Shown here: one piece after another, positions 8,879-18,300 of the stretch
Layout: the number at the start of each line of letters is the position of its first letter
Position numbering within the stretch: position 1 is the first letter of the stretch
Source of the DNA: JBAXTE01 sp037130365
GTDB lineage: Bacteria; Bacteroidota; Bacteroidia; Bacteroidales; WCHB1-69
Direction of reading: 5' to 3'
DNA length: 64,000 nucleotides
Assembly (NCBI GenBank): GCA_037130365.1
Contig: JBAXTE010000014.1
Span: 28,551-92,550, forward strand
Position numbers and translations under genes: made by a program
Notes under the pieces: generated by a model
What the model saw: the letters and a program-made list of their open reading frames with translations, nothing else
The model's database searches: none
Told to the model about the DNA's origin: nothing

Positions 8879-8994
8879 AAAAAACTTTGTTACTCAATTG
8901 GCGAAATGCTTTTTATTATTCACTTTGTTATGATTCATGATATTTGTAATTTTAATCCATCAAACCTGTTGATTTTCTAAAACCCATAACATTT

Positions 8995-9591
8995 ATGGAA
9001 AATCTCATCAACTTAAGTTTACAGCCCTTTTTGTTTAATTACAGTTTATTGCCTGCAACAGAACTAGAAGAAGCAATGGTTCAAAATCATTTATCAAGTT
9101 TTGATTCGTATCAAGAATATACTATGGTTGTAATTTCGGAAACGGTTAAATTAGTAAAAAATCAAAATCAATCTTTTTTATCGTTATTGAATATAAATTA
9201 CATATTTAAAGAATTAAAAATACCTCAAAACATACAGGAACAGTGCATTTATGAAGTAATTGGATTGACTGAATTAAGAAAGGATTATGGAAGAGTATTA
9301 ATTAGACCAGAAACTATTGCAGATAAAATTGCTGAAATTTTCGAACAAGTTGAACTTGATTTTGATACAGATAAAGAATTTAGTAGAAAATATTATGTGC
9401 TTTCTAACAATGAATCAAAATTTAGAATGCAGGTTACGACTTCATTTTTAAATTGTATCGCTAAATTCGATAACCTCGAAATTGAAATTAATAAAACTAT
9501 TTTAATTGTAAGAACAAGAAAGCCATTTTCTTCTGAAATTACTAAAACTATAGCTGATTTTTTGGTGGAAATTAATAACGGTTTAAATTGA
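8995..9591 (+). CDS. Cytosolic protein of unknown function
   Basis: A protein of 198 residues without signal peptide or membrane helix. The first half is mainly helical and rich in Asn, Gln and Leu. The second half has the pattern DKEFSRKYYVLSNNESKF...FLNCIAKFDNLEIEINKTILIVRTR. This resembles the 'F-KY-V-S-D ... L-l-i-e-i-gn-ilv' segment seen in several uncharacterised Bacteroidota and DUF3137-like proteins; the match is too weak to name a family. The next gene begins 31 bases later in the same direction and is likely cotranscribed. Confidence 0.65.
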   Translation: MENLINLSLQPFLFNYSLLPATELEEAMVQNHLSSFDSYQEYTMVVISETVKLVKNQNQSFLSLLNINYIFKELKIPQNIQEQCIYEVIGLTELRKDYGRVLIRPETIADKIAEIFEQVELDFDTDKEFSRKYYVLSNNESKFRMQVTTSFLNCIAKFDNLEIEINKTILIVRTRKPFSSEITKTIADFLVEINNGLN

Positions 9592-9622
9592 TAAAACAGC
9601 ATTAACCTATAAACTCTACATC

Positions 9623-10390
9623 ATGGATATTTACGACATTTTAGGGTATCTCTTAGCCGGATTTTCAATTGTGCTCATAATTAGTCTTGTATATGTTCTT
9701 TTTAAAAATTTCAAAGAAATCCTTTATAATATTCTTCGAGGTTTGAAAAGTGATCGTATTGGGTGGTTAATATTTTTGTCCCCCATTTGGATTCCGGTGT
9801 ATTTACTTGATAAACAATTTAAACTGGGAATTTATATATCTGAAGAGAACGAAGATTCAATTGATGAAGATTTAGTTTATACTTCAACTAAAACACTAAA
9901 TGTCGATTTTAGCCAATACCAAAAATATATTATCGTAAATCCAACTAATTTAAAGGAGCTAAATAAAGCCATAGCTGACTGTTATGAAATAACTCCCGAA
10001 GAAGATTTTAAGAGAATAAAGTTTCACTGTAATCAAGGCAAATTCATTTTGAAAATTTCAGATGATTGTAATTTTTTCAACTTCAATTACTTAATTTTAT
10101 GGTTTAATACCGAATTGAATAAAGGAACTAAAAACATCGAAATATTTGGACTGGCTCTGAATAAATCCATTTCAATGGAATCGTATTATGTTGCATGTGA
10201 CACAACAGGACAACATGTTAATAGTCTAACTGGTAAAACTTTTGCTGGAGATAAATTCTCCATTTATCTGTTTGATGATTTCGAAAAAACAGAGAAACTC
10301 GAAATAAACAATAAAATAAAATTAGACCTTGAACTTGAAATCAACTCTTTAACTACTGACTTCTCAAATCTTGAATTTATTGAACTATAA
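9623..10390 (+). CDS. Membrane-anchored protein of unknown function
   Basis: A protein of 255 residues. A hydrophobic helix covers about residues 8-30 (ILGYLLAGFSIVLIISLVYVLF) and a second one about 46-61 (GWLIFLSPIWIPVYLL); the remaining 190 residues are soluble and acidic. No family motif is recognised. It follows the unknown gene at 8995 after 31 bases, and the pair ends against the convergent hydrolase gene. The two may act together, but nothing in the sequence says on what. Confidence 0.65.
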   Translation: MDIYDILGYLLAGFSIVLIISLVYVLFKNFKEILYNILRGLKSDRIGWLIFLSPIWIPVYLLDKQFKLGIYISEENEDSIDEDLVYTSTKTLNVDFSQYQKYIIVNPTNLKELNKAIADCYEITPEEDFKRIKFHCNQGKFILKISDDCNFFNFNYLILWFNTELNKGTKNIEIFGLALNKSISMESYYVACDTTGQHVNSLTGKTFAGDKFSIYLFDDFEKTEKLEINNKIKLDLELEINSLTTDFSNLEFIEL

Positions 10391-10412
10391 ATCAGTTTTA
10401 CAAATTATAGAG

Positions 10413-10438
10413 ATAATTGAATAATATTTCTCAATTAT
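10413..10438. terminator. Weak hairpin between convergent genes
   Basis: ATAATTGA (10413-10420) and TCAATTAT (10431-10438) form a perfect but AT-only 8-bp stem between the stop codons of two convergent genes. It is weak for a terminator. Confidence 0.35.
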
Positions 10439-12310
10439 TTACATCTTCACAAGTTTCATCATTCGAATTCCATTACTGCTAATAATCTCCACAAAATAGA
10501 TTCCTGCGGGGAGAAAATTTAAGTTGTAGCGTTCCGATTTTTGTTGGGTGAAAATTTTTACCCCGTTAATATTGTATAGGTTTATTTCGTTGTAGTTCTC
10601 GTTTGTAATAGAGAAAGATTCATTAGCTGGATTTGGAACTATTTGAAATTGGTCTTCCTGAGGCACATTTTCATTCAACCCAACGATATAGCTATTTAGT
10701 GGTAACTCTATAAAAGAAGCATGTGAATTGTTGAGATAAACTTTGTTTAGAGCGGTTAATGTATCGCCAGTGGAGTACATTTTGCCCCCATTATTTAAGT
10801 TGTTATCAAATCGTGGATAATTTGAAGAGGTAATATCAATTCGGATTCTATGGCCAGCTAAGAAGGTATTTGCTAAGTCATGTATTGGAATGTCTATTTC
10901 GTATATTTGTCCGCTTTGCATCGAAGCAGTATCTGCAGCGTGGAATCCTGCGCGAAAACGCATCCTTTGAATATTGTCTACCAACAACATCGAGCGACCA
11001 TCGGGATAAACATCTGTTAGACGAAATCCAAAATCGGTGTCTGGACGATTGGAACTGACAAATAGATGAACTCTGCCACTTCCTTTTAAAACAGTATTTT
11101 GAGTGAGGATAGGAGTCGTGTATATTAAAATGTCATTTCGCGATTCAACCAAAGGCGCTTGATTGTATGGCCCTTGATGCAAATCGTTTCTGAGCGTAGA
11201 ACCTCCAATGGTTGGAGATGGATTGTGTGGGTCGTAAGTGATATTTGCTGAAGCTGTTGTGGATGTTGGAAGAGTAGGTGTTAAACTATTATTGTCGTTG
11301 AAAAATAGTTTAATAGCTAGCATTCCTGTTGGTGGCCATGTTGCAGTTTGTTGCCATGTGTTTTCTCCCATTTGAAAATATTGAACAACGGGTTCGGACT
11401 CCCAGCCATTACTTAAATCTCTTAAATAGAAATCAAAAAATCGAAGAGCTAATGAATCACTCCAGCCACAGGCTTCATTATAAGTAAGCTCACCTTGATT
11501 GCACGTTCCTACTTGAGCAGTTCCAAATCCACCATGAGCCCACGGTCCCATCATTAATTTATGTTTACTGCGAACAGCTAAGGGCGAACTTGTTTGAACT
11601 CCGTTAAACATTTGCATCATCACTTCTACGTTGTGGTCGTACCAACCTCCAACCATAAAAAGTGGGACGTTCATCGATTGTGGGTAGTAATTTATAGCTT
11701 CAGCATATTGCCAAGTAGTATTGTAAAGCGGATTATTAAGTAAAGTTGTAGCAAGTCCAAAACCTAAATTATCCAGTTGTTGAACATATTCGGTACGATA
11801 AACGCCTCCAGGAAAATACTCCCAATAATTAAATTGTGGTCCAGCAACTAATGGTGCTGCGCAAACAAGATGTGGCGGATTTTCCTTTGCTGTTTGAAAT
11901 TGAATTTTTCCCAATGCGGAAGGTCCCCAAGTGCCAATTTTTCCATTGCTCCACGATTTAGTTGCAATCCATTCCACTACATCATAGCCATCTTTTCCTC
12001 TGTCGGCATTGGCAACCATTGCTGAAGCAGAACCATAATATCCACGCCAATCAACCACGACTAATGCATAAGGAGTTCCGGCTATTGAGCCTAAACCTAA
12101 TGGCTGATTAATCCTATAATAAAGCCGATTGTAGGGAGTTTGAACTAAAATTACTGGATATTGTCCAGGAGTTGAGGGCAAATAAATGTCGGCAGCAAGT
12201 TTCTTTCCATCGCGCATTGGTATTGAATCAACCGTTTGAACTAGGGTTTGTGATTTGCATAAACCAATGGAAATCAGGAATAAAATCAAAAATAATGAAT
12301 TTCTTTTCAT
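10439..12310 (-). CDS. Secreted CocE/NonD-type alpha/beta hydrolase with T9SS sorting domain
   Basis: A protein of 623 residues. A signal peptide (about 1-20) is followed by the X-Pro dipeptidyl-peptidase/cocaine-esterase fold: PMRDGKKLAADIYLP at 31-45, VDWRGYYGS at 87-94, and the nucleophile elbow GTWGPSALG with Ser131. The jelly-roll X-Pro domain follows the catalytic half, and GPWAHGGFG supplies a plausible catalytic histidine. The last 70 residues (IVPNPANESF ... YNLNFLPAGIYFVEI ... KLVKM) are a type A T9SS sorting domain, so the enzyme should be delivered to the cell surface or released. Family members split acyl or peptide-like ester and amide bonds; the substrate cannot be told. It is a single gene, convergent with the unknown pair on its left. 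Confidence 0.9.
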   Translation of the reverse strand: MKRNSLFLILFLISIGLCKSQTLVQTVDSIPMRDGKKLAADIYLPSTPGQYPVILVQTPYNRLYYRINQPLGLGSIAGTPYALVVVDWRGYYGSASAMVANADRGKDGYDVVEWIATKSWSNGKIGTWGPSALGKIQFQTAKENPPHLVCAAPLVAGPQFNYWEYFPGGVYRTEYVQQLDNLGFGLATTLLNNPLYNTTWQYAEAINYYPQSMNVPLFMVGGWYDHNVEVMMQMFNGVQTSSPLAVRSKHKLMMGPWAHGGFGTAQVGTCNQGELTYNEACGWSDSLALRFFDFYLRDLSNGWESEPVVQYFQMGENTWQQTATWPPTGMLAIKLFFNDNNSLTPTLPTSTTASANITYDPHNPSPTIGGSTLRNDLHQGPYNQAPLVESRNDILIYTTPILTQNTVLKGSGRVHLFVSSNRPDTDFGFRLTDVYPDGRSMLLVDNIQRMRFRAGFHAADTASMQSGQIYEIDIPIHDLANTFLAGHRIRIDITSSNYPRFDNNLNNGGKMYSTGDTLTALNKVYLNNSHASFIELPLNSYIVGLNENVPQEDQFQIVPNPANESFSITNENYNEINLYNINGVKIFTQQKSERYNLNFLPAGIYFVEIISSNGIRMMKLVKM

Positions 12311-12386
12311 GTTATGATCTTTGTTAATTAATCAAAAAAAATGCACATTCAACTTTCACAGACATCGCTTAATGCTTGGATTGTTA

Positions 12387-12394
12387 TAATTTTG
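12387..12394 (+). promoter_or_regulatory. -7 element of the fabI promoter
   Basis: TAATTTTG fits TAnnTTTG, giving a transcription start near 12400 and a leader of about 90 bases before the ATG at 12493. It lies inside an upstream extension of the reading frame, which argues against using any start left of 12400. Confidence 0.5.
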
Positions 12395-12492
12395 CACCAT
12401 ATTGCCCCAAGCAAGCGAACAATGTTCGAATGATTGTTGAACATTTTCATTGCAATATTAGTTTAATTTCAAATCATAACCAACTAATTTAT

Positions 12493-13323
12493 ATGTCAAA
12501 TCAACTTTTAAAAGGAAAAAAAGGAATCATATTTGGTGCGCTCGACGTAAATTCAATTGCATGGCAAGTTGCATTAAAAGCGCACGCCGAGGGTGCAGAA
12601 TTTGTGTTATCGAATGCACCAATTGCTTTACGTAAAAAAGATATTTACAAACTTGCGGAAATTACAAAATCACAAGTCATAGGTGCAGATATAACCGTGG
12701 TTGTTGAATTGGAAGATCTTTTTACCGAATCGATGCGTATTTTAGGTGGCAAAATAGACTTTGTTTTGCATTCAGTAGGCATGTCGCCCAATGTTCGTAA
12801 AGGAATCCCATATCCTGAATTGAATTACGAATATATGATGAAAACACTTGATGTTTCTGCTATCTCATTGCATAAAGTGCTTTCGGTAGCATGGCGATTA
12901 GATGCAATCAACGATTCTGGTTCTGTAGTAGCATTATCATATATTGCTGCACAACGTGCATACTCTAGTTATAGCGATATGTCGCAAGCCAAAGCAATGC
13001 TTGAGTCTATTGTTCGCCAATTTGGTTATCATTATGGAAGAACAAAAAAGGTGAGAATCAATTCAGTTTCGCAATCACCAACTGTAACAACAGCAGGAAC
13101 AGGAGTCTCTGGATTTGATGCATTTTATAATTATGCAAACGATATGTCACCCCTCGGAAATGCTGATTCAGATTCGTGCGCAGATTATTGTATCACACTA
13201 TTTTCTGATTACACTCGAATGGTAACTATGCAAAATCTGTATCATGATGGAGGTTATGTTTCTATGGGAATCAGTAATAAGCTAATTGATCAGTTTATTC
13301 AATGTAAAAGTTGTAACGATTAA
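12493..13323 (+). CDS. fabI: Enoyl-[acyl-carrier-protein] reductase FabI
   Basis: The last reductive step of each fatty-acid elongation cycle: NADH-dependent reduction of trans-2-enoyl-ACP. The protein has 276 residues from the ATG at 12493. The frame is open further left to 12376, but that stretch contains the promoter and lacks family similarity. The glycine-rich cofactor loop reads GIIFGALDVNSIAW (11-24), as in Bacteroidota FabI. HSVGMSPN lies at 93-100, the active-site pair is Tyr150 and Tyr160 with Lys167 (Y-x6-K), and SQSPTVTTAGTGV follows in the substrate loop. The gene is monocistronic and ended by a clear terminator. The short-chain dehydrogenase fold and the spacing of these residues leave little doubt. 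Confidence 0.93.
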   Translation: MSNQLLKGKKGIIFGALDVNSIAWQVALKAHAEGAEFVLSNAPIALRKKDIYKLAEITKSQVIGADITVVVELEDLFTESMRILGGKIDFVLHSVGMSPNVRKGIPYPELNYEYMMKTLDVSAISLHKVLSVAWRLDAINDSGSVVALSYIAAQRAYSSYSDMSQAKAMLESIVRQFGYHYGRTKKVRINSVSQSPTVTTAGTGVSGFDAFYNYANDMSPLGNADSDSCADYCITLFSDYTRMVTMQNLYHDGGYVSMGISNKLIDQFIQCKSCND

Positions 13324-13348
13324 TGCTTTTGATTAGAACTTACGTTTA

Positions 13349-13386
13349 AAAAAAGTCGACAGTAATTTTAATCTGTCGACTTTTTT
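13349..13386 (+). terminator. Rho-independent terminator of fabI
   Basis: A perfect 14-bp stem, AAAAAAGTCGACAG (13349-13362) and its complement (13373-13386), with a 10-base loop and a T run built into the 3' arm. It can act on both strands and so may also serve the leftward gene ending at 13426. Confidence 0.85.
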
Positions 13387-13425
13387 AATAAATCCTATAA
13401 TCTATTGATTATGAGTGAATTGTTT

Positions 13426-14052
13426 TTATTTTATTCCAAAGAAATAAGTGTATCCAATTCCAATCGAGAAAAAATCTCCTAAAGTTTCATCTGGCCATTT
13501 TGTTGAAGCAGAAATTTGATATTCTAAATTAATACCTGCCGACATATTTGGTTTAAAATGATAATTGCATTCAAAACCGAATACATTAAACATAAAACTT
13601 GTGATATTTGTAGCTCCAATTTTGTTCTCGACTGCTACTTCAGAAAATATTCCAGGAGCAGTTTCTTTTAACTCTGTTGTTGTAAGAGTCCCCGAAGGTA
13701 AACCCGTAGACATAAAACCGATTCCGATGCTAGGAATAATTGATATTTTATCGTTGAACATTCTTTTCAAAATAAACACATTTCCTGAAAACCCAAACTG
13801 ACTGGCACTTCCAGATGCCTTGAAATTTGGGTAGCCATAATTATGAGAACTAAAACTAAACTTACCTCCAGCACCAAACCATTCATTTAAGAAATATGCA
13901 CCTTCTAGGCTTGTACCAAACCCGGTTTTTAATTTTTTGATACTTTCAAAAACAGGTGAAAAATGAACTGCTGCAAAATGAGGTTTAATGTCTTGAGCAC
14001 TTAAAACAACAAATTGAAGAACAAATAGGAGAGTAAAAATTATTTTTTTCAT
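13426..14052 (-). CDS. Outer-membrane beta-barrel protein
   Basis: A protein of 208 residues with a signal peptide (about 1-19, ending VVLSAQ). The mature chain shows alternating hydrophobic residues and glycines typical of small porin-like barrels: GAGGKFSFSSHNYG, FGFSGNVFILKRM, GIGFMSTGLPSG, SAGINLEYQISAS. The end, FSIGIGYTYFFGIK, is an aromatic-rich final strand of the kind recognised by BAM. It is probably an eight-stranded OmpA/OmpX-like or 'outer membrane beta-barrel' family protein. The function is unknown. A TAnnTTTG element stands 79 bases upstream. Confidence 0.78.
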   Translation of the reverse strand: MKKIIFTLLFVLQFVVLSAQDIKPHFAAVHFSPVFESIKKLKTGFGTSLEGAYFLNEWFGAGGKFSFSSHNYGYPNFKASGSASQFGFSGNVFILKRMFNDKISIIPSIGIGFMSTGLPSGTLTTTELKETAPGIFSEVAVENKIGATNITSFMFNVFGFECNYHFKPNMSAGINLEYQISASTKWPDETLGDFFSIGIGYTYFFGIK

Positions 14053-14130
14053 GAGCTTTTCTTTCGTTTGTGGTAAAATATATTTAATTGCTTAATAATA
14101 AATATTACATTTCTTTTAATTGATTTTAGC

Positions 14131-14138
14131 AAAGATAT
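14131..14138 (-). promoter_or_regulatory. -7 element of the beta-barrel gene promoter
   Basis: TATCTTTG on the minus strand fits TAnnTTTG, about 80 bases before the ATG at 14052. Confidence 0.45.
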
Positions 14139-14238
14139 AAAATTTTATTTATTTTTGTTCTTTATATCAAAAAATCAATTTTTTTTTGGTGTCACTTTCA
14201 GTTAAATTTATTGCTAATTATTTTAAATATTGATACTT

Positions 14239-15288
14239 ATGAAAATGAAAAATGCTTTAGTTGTTCCTATTGCACTGGTTTTAATAACAGTTTCGCTCAT
14301 CTCTTGTAAAACAAGGTCATTGAATGTGCAAGTACTTGTACCTGCTCAAATAAATATGCCTCAAGATATATCGTCTATTGGTCTGTTAAATCATTCTTTG
14401 CCTTCTAAAGAGGATAAGTGGAGTAATATTTTAGAAGGTTTTTTTACCGGTGAATCTATTGGTGCTGATAAAGAAGGTTCGTATGCAACCCTTAGAGGAT
14501 GTGGAAATAAGCTGAATAATTCTCCAAGATTTAAATCTTCAGTATTAGAAGCTGAAAATTATAGAGGAACTGGTACCAAGGAGTTTCCTTTGCCTTTGGA
14601 ATGGTCGGAAGTTGAGAAATTGTGTAAAAAGTATAATGTAGATGTAATTGCAGCTTTAGAAACATTTGATTCTGATGTAATGTATACTTCTGGTTCTGGA
14701 ATGAAAAACATCACAAAAGATGGTAAAACAGTCAGCGTAGTGGAATTTTGGAGTGATTTAAAAATTAGAGTAAATGCTGGTTGGAGAATTTATGATTATA
14801 AAAATAAAAAAATTATAGATCAAGATGTATTTACCGATGAACAAGGATGGCATGCAACTGGACCTAATGAAGCTTCTTCTCGCGGGAATTTACCTTCGAA
14901 ACGGAATTGTATTAATGATGCAGGTCGCTTTGCTGGCGAAATGTTTGCTGTTAGAATTTCCCCTAATTGGGTTTGGGTGCCAAGATATTATTATGTTAAG
15001 GGCAATGATGAGTTTAAAAATGCAAAACAATACGTTAAACTAAACGATTGGAAAGGTGCTGCTAAAATTTGGAGTAAATATACAACTTCCTTAGATCCAA
15101 AAATTGCTGGTAGAGCTTGCCACAATATGGCGTTGGCTTCAGAAATGGAGGGAAATCTTCAAGTTGCACTTGAATGGGCAACTAAAGCATACAAAAACTA
15201 TCGAATAAATTCCGATTTGTCGTATGTAAATCAACTGACTACTAGAATAATGCAACAAGATAAATTAAACGATCAAATGGGAAAATAG
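14239..15288 (+). CDS. Lipoprotein resembling the DUF6340 family
   Basis: I place the start at the ATG at 14239 (MKMKNALVV), not at the in-frame TTG nine bases earlier. The protein then has 349 residues. A lipoprotein signal ends LISCKTR, with the lipobox cysteine near residue 23. The early segment VLVPAQINMPQDISSIGLLNHS resembles the start of the mature part of Bacteroidota DUF6340 lipoproteins ('RPA-i-lP-i--iav-nr'). The C-terminal 80 residues (KQYVKLNDWKGAAKIW ... ACHNMALASEMEGNLQVALEWATKAY) look like TPR helices. It is anchored to a membrane; the role is unknown. It stands alone and ends at a strong bidirectional terminator. Confidence 0.72.
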   Translation: MKMKNALVVPIALVLITVSLISCKTRSLNVQVLVPAQINMPQDISSIGLLNHSLPSKEDKWSNILEGFFTGESIGADKEGSYATLRGCGNKLNNSPRFKSSVLEAENYRGTGTKEFPLPLEWSEVEKLCKKYNVDVIAALETFDSDVMYTSGSGMKNITKDGKTVSVVEFWSDLKIRVNAGWRIYDYKNKKIIDQDVFTDEQGWHATGPNEASSRGNLPSKRNCINDAGRFAGEMFAVRISPNWVWVPRYYYVKGNDEFKNAKQYVKLNDWKGAAKIWSKYTTSLDPKIAGRACHNMALASEMEGNLQVALEWATKAYKNYRINSDLSYVNQLTTRIMQQDKLNDQMGK

Positions 15289-15318
15289 AATTATAATCTT
15301 CCTTTCATTTATATGATA

Positions 15319-15365
15319 TTTAAGAAAAAAGCTTCTATTATTAAAATCGAAGCTTTTTTCTTAAA
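15319..15365. terminator. Bidirectional terminator
   Basis: A perfect 17-bp inverted repeat (15319-15335 and 15349-15365) with a 13-base loop, centred on GCTTC/GAAGC with A and T runs outside. It separates the convergent genes ending at 15288 and 15385. Confidence 0.85.
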
Positions 15366-15384
15366 TGAGCAATATCTAAAGTAA

Positions 15385-18300
15385 TTATTTGAAAGCGGTT
15401 TCACTTAATCCATCACCCGATAATTTCAAACGTTCCATATATTCTGGCACATCTTTACCCATATATTTATCTACATATAATTTTGCTAAATACATTCCTA
15501 ACATAAATCCGTGACCTCGAAGTCCAGTCATAAGCCCTAACTCAGGATCTACCACATAACGAGGTTCTGTGTAATAGCCCGACCAAACTGCTTGGAATCC
15601 AACGGATGATAATTCTGGAATCCAATCTACAAATACTTCAGAAACTATTTCTAAAAATTCCTTACTGTTGATTTTTAAATTTTTCCCAGTTTCTACTGCG
15701 TCAATAGCTGGAGATGCACATCCAATAATTTGTCCAGTATCATGCAATTGTTGACCATACACGGCAGAAAATCCTTTGTAATGTCTGCGATCGATTATCA
15801 TATCTAATGAATCCCCATTTTTTCCTAATAATGGCAATCTACGTGTGATAAAAGCCTGATGCTTAACAGGGAATAAGCCCGTTTCAATTCCTAATTTGTT
15901 TGTGAATTTTTCGGCATTCCAACCCAAGGCATTTACAAAATGATCACAACAATATTCAACGTATTCTTTTTCGTGATTATAAACTAGAGCAATGTATTTG
16001 TTGCCTTCTTTGGAAACATCAATTAATTCACAATCTTCAAGGATGGTGCCCCCACTGGTTATTCCTACATTTCTAATATAGTCAATGGTTCTTCCTGGTG
16101 TTGCTTGCCAACAATCGTGAGTAATAAGCGCAGCATTATAAGTGGTAAGGTTTTGATTGAACATTGGAGATATTTCTTTTCTAAAGTCTTTTGGTTCAAT
16201 CATATATGCATCCGACCATGCTCTTGATGCATCCAGTGCTTTATAAGTGGCTTCGTCGTGTGCAAAACTTATATATCTAATTGGTTTGTAATCAATATTA
16301 TGAACTGATTGAATCTCTTTGAAAATTTGTAAATTATGTCGTGCGATATCCGAAATTTCAGGAACAGAGAACGCAGGACGACCTCCCGCAATATTTCTCC
16401 AAGAAGCACCTCGGTCTTGATTGATTAACACAGGTTTTAATCCAGCTTCTGCAAAATATCTAAGCAATCCACTTCCAGCAATTCCACCACCAGCAATTAA
16501 AACTGGGACGTTTATGCGTTTAGTAGATTTTCCATGTGTATTTGTGATTATTTGCTCGTTTTTGTTATTTGGATAAGTAGATCCCAAAGAAATTTGATTA
16601 GATAATGGTCCCCGAGGAGTGGCATCACCAATTATTGAGATTCCTAGTGGTCGTAGCATTTGCTTCACTCTTGGAATGCAGCGTTTGCCTCTGCAAGGTC
16701 CCATTCCTAAACGAGTAGTATGCTTTAATTCATCCACCGATAAAAATTTTCTATCACCTAAAGTTTCTAATATCTCATCAATTTTAACATCATCACAATG
16801 ACAAACATAGGTTTCAGACTCAATATCTTCAGTTAATGGTTTAGTTGTAAATGGCTCAGGATAGTTTTCTTTTACAATAAAACCTCTTACATCTACTAAT
16901 TTTTCTCCGTGTAAAGTGATGGATTTTACGCGCGCAATATTTGTTTTATTTGCTTTTAAAAGAATTTTTTCGATAATTCCTTCACCTAATTTCTGACCAT
17001 TATTGTCAATTAAAAACACTTCAGATCCCTCATTTGCAGCATATTCAATAGGTAAGAACAACCAATCTTTTTTCAGATTATATCCAAAAATTGCTAATCC
17101 AGGACATTGATAAACACAATCCATGCAACCGATACATTTTTCGAAATTAATTTCTGGAACCGTGTTCGTTGACGTTTTAAGAATAGCGCCATGAGGGCAA
17201 GCAAACTGACACGGATTGCAAGCAAAGCCATATAAGCAGTCAATTTGAACAAATCCTTTTTCCATCATTCGTTCTGAAGTTGGTAAGGCAGGTTCTTCAA
17301 TAACTCGAACTGGGTGTTGTTGAGAATCAATATATTCTTTAGAAAGTTCTAAGTATTCATCATAGTTTACCTTTGCACCGAGTTCCATAGCAATTTCTAA
17401 CGCTGCTTGCTTTCCGCGCAATACAGCACTAGTTCCTTCTCCTATTCGAATTGCATCTCCAACTCCGTAAGATTGCATTCCAAAAACATGTTTGCTCTTG
17501 ATTAATATTTGGTCATCAGGAACTAATCCAGTACAAATATTTATAATATCGATACCATCAATAATTTGTTCTGTTCCAGGGATAGGTTTGAAGTTTTCAC
17601 ATTTTGCAACCACAGCACCAATAATTCCATCATGTGTTTTGTTTGGAATTGCTTTCAAAAGAATGTGTGATGTTAATACAGGAATTCCTAGGCGACGAAC
17701 TCTGTTGGCTTGAACAGGAAAGCCACCTTCTTTAGATTGAGCTTCTATAATTGCTTTAATCGTTGCGCCGGCTTGATAGCCTTGATAGGATGTGAGGTAT
17801 CCAATATTTCCAGCTCCCACGGTTAACACATTCTTTCCTAAAAGTGTATGCTCAACATTCATCATTTTTTGAAAAACAGCTGCAGTGTATACACCTGGTA
17901 AATCGTCGTTTTCAAACGCTGGAACAAATGGAACAGCACCGGTAGCAGTTACAATATAGTCAGCGTCGATGTAATATATTTCGTCAGTTTGAATGTTTTT
18001 AATCGCTACCCTTTTGCCTTCTAAAATATCCCAAACAGTAGAATTTAGCAAAATACCTTCGTGATTTTCTCCAGCTAGTGTTTTGGCAATATCAAATCCA
18101 CGCATTCCACCATATTTCTTTTCTTTTTCGAAAAAGAAAAATTGATGTGTTTGCATATTAAATTGACCTCCAATAGTGGCATTATTATCAACAACAATGT
18201 TCCGAATATTATGCTCAATTAACAACTCTCTGCATGCCAAACCTGCTGGTCCCGCGCCAACAATTACAACTTGAGTTTTGTATATTTTAGTTGGATTTTC

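Noticed and set aside
12376..12492. Upstream extension of the fabI reading frame
   Set aside because: It contains a TAnnTTTG promoter element and has no similarity to FabI; the ATG at 12493 gives the normal protein length.
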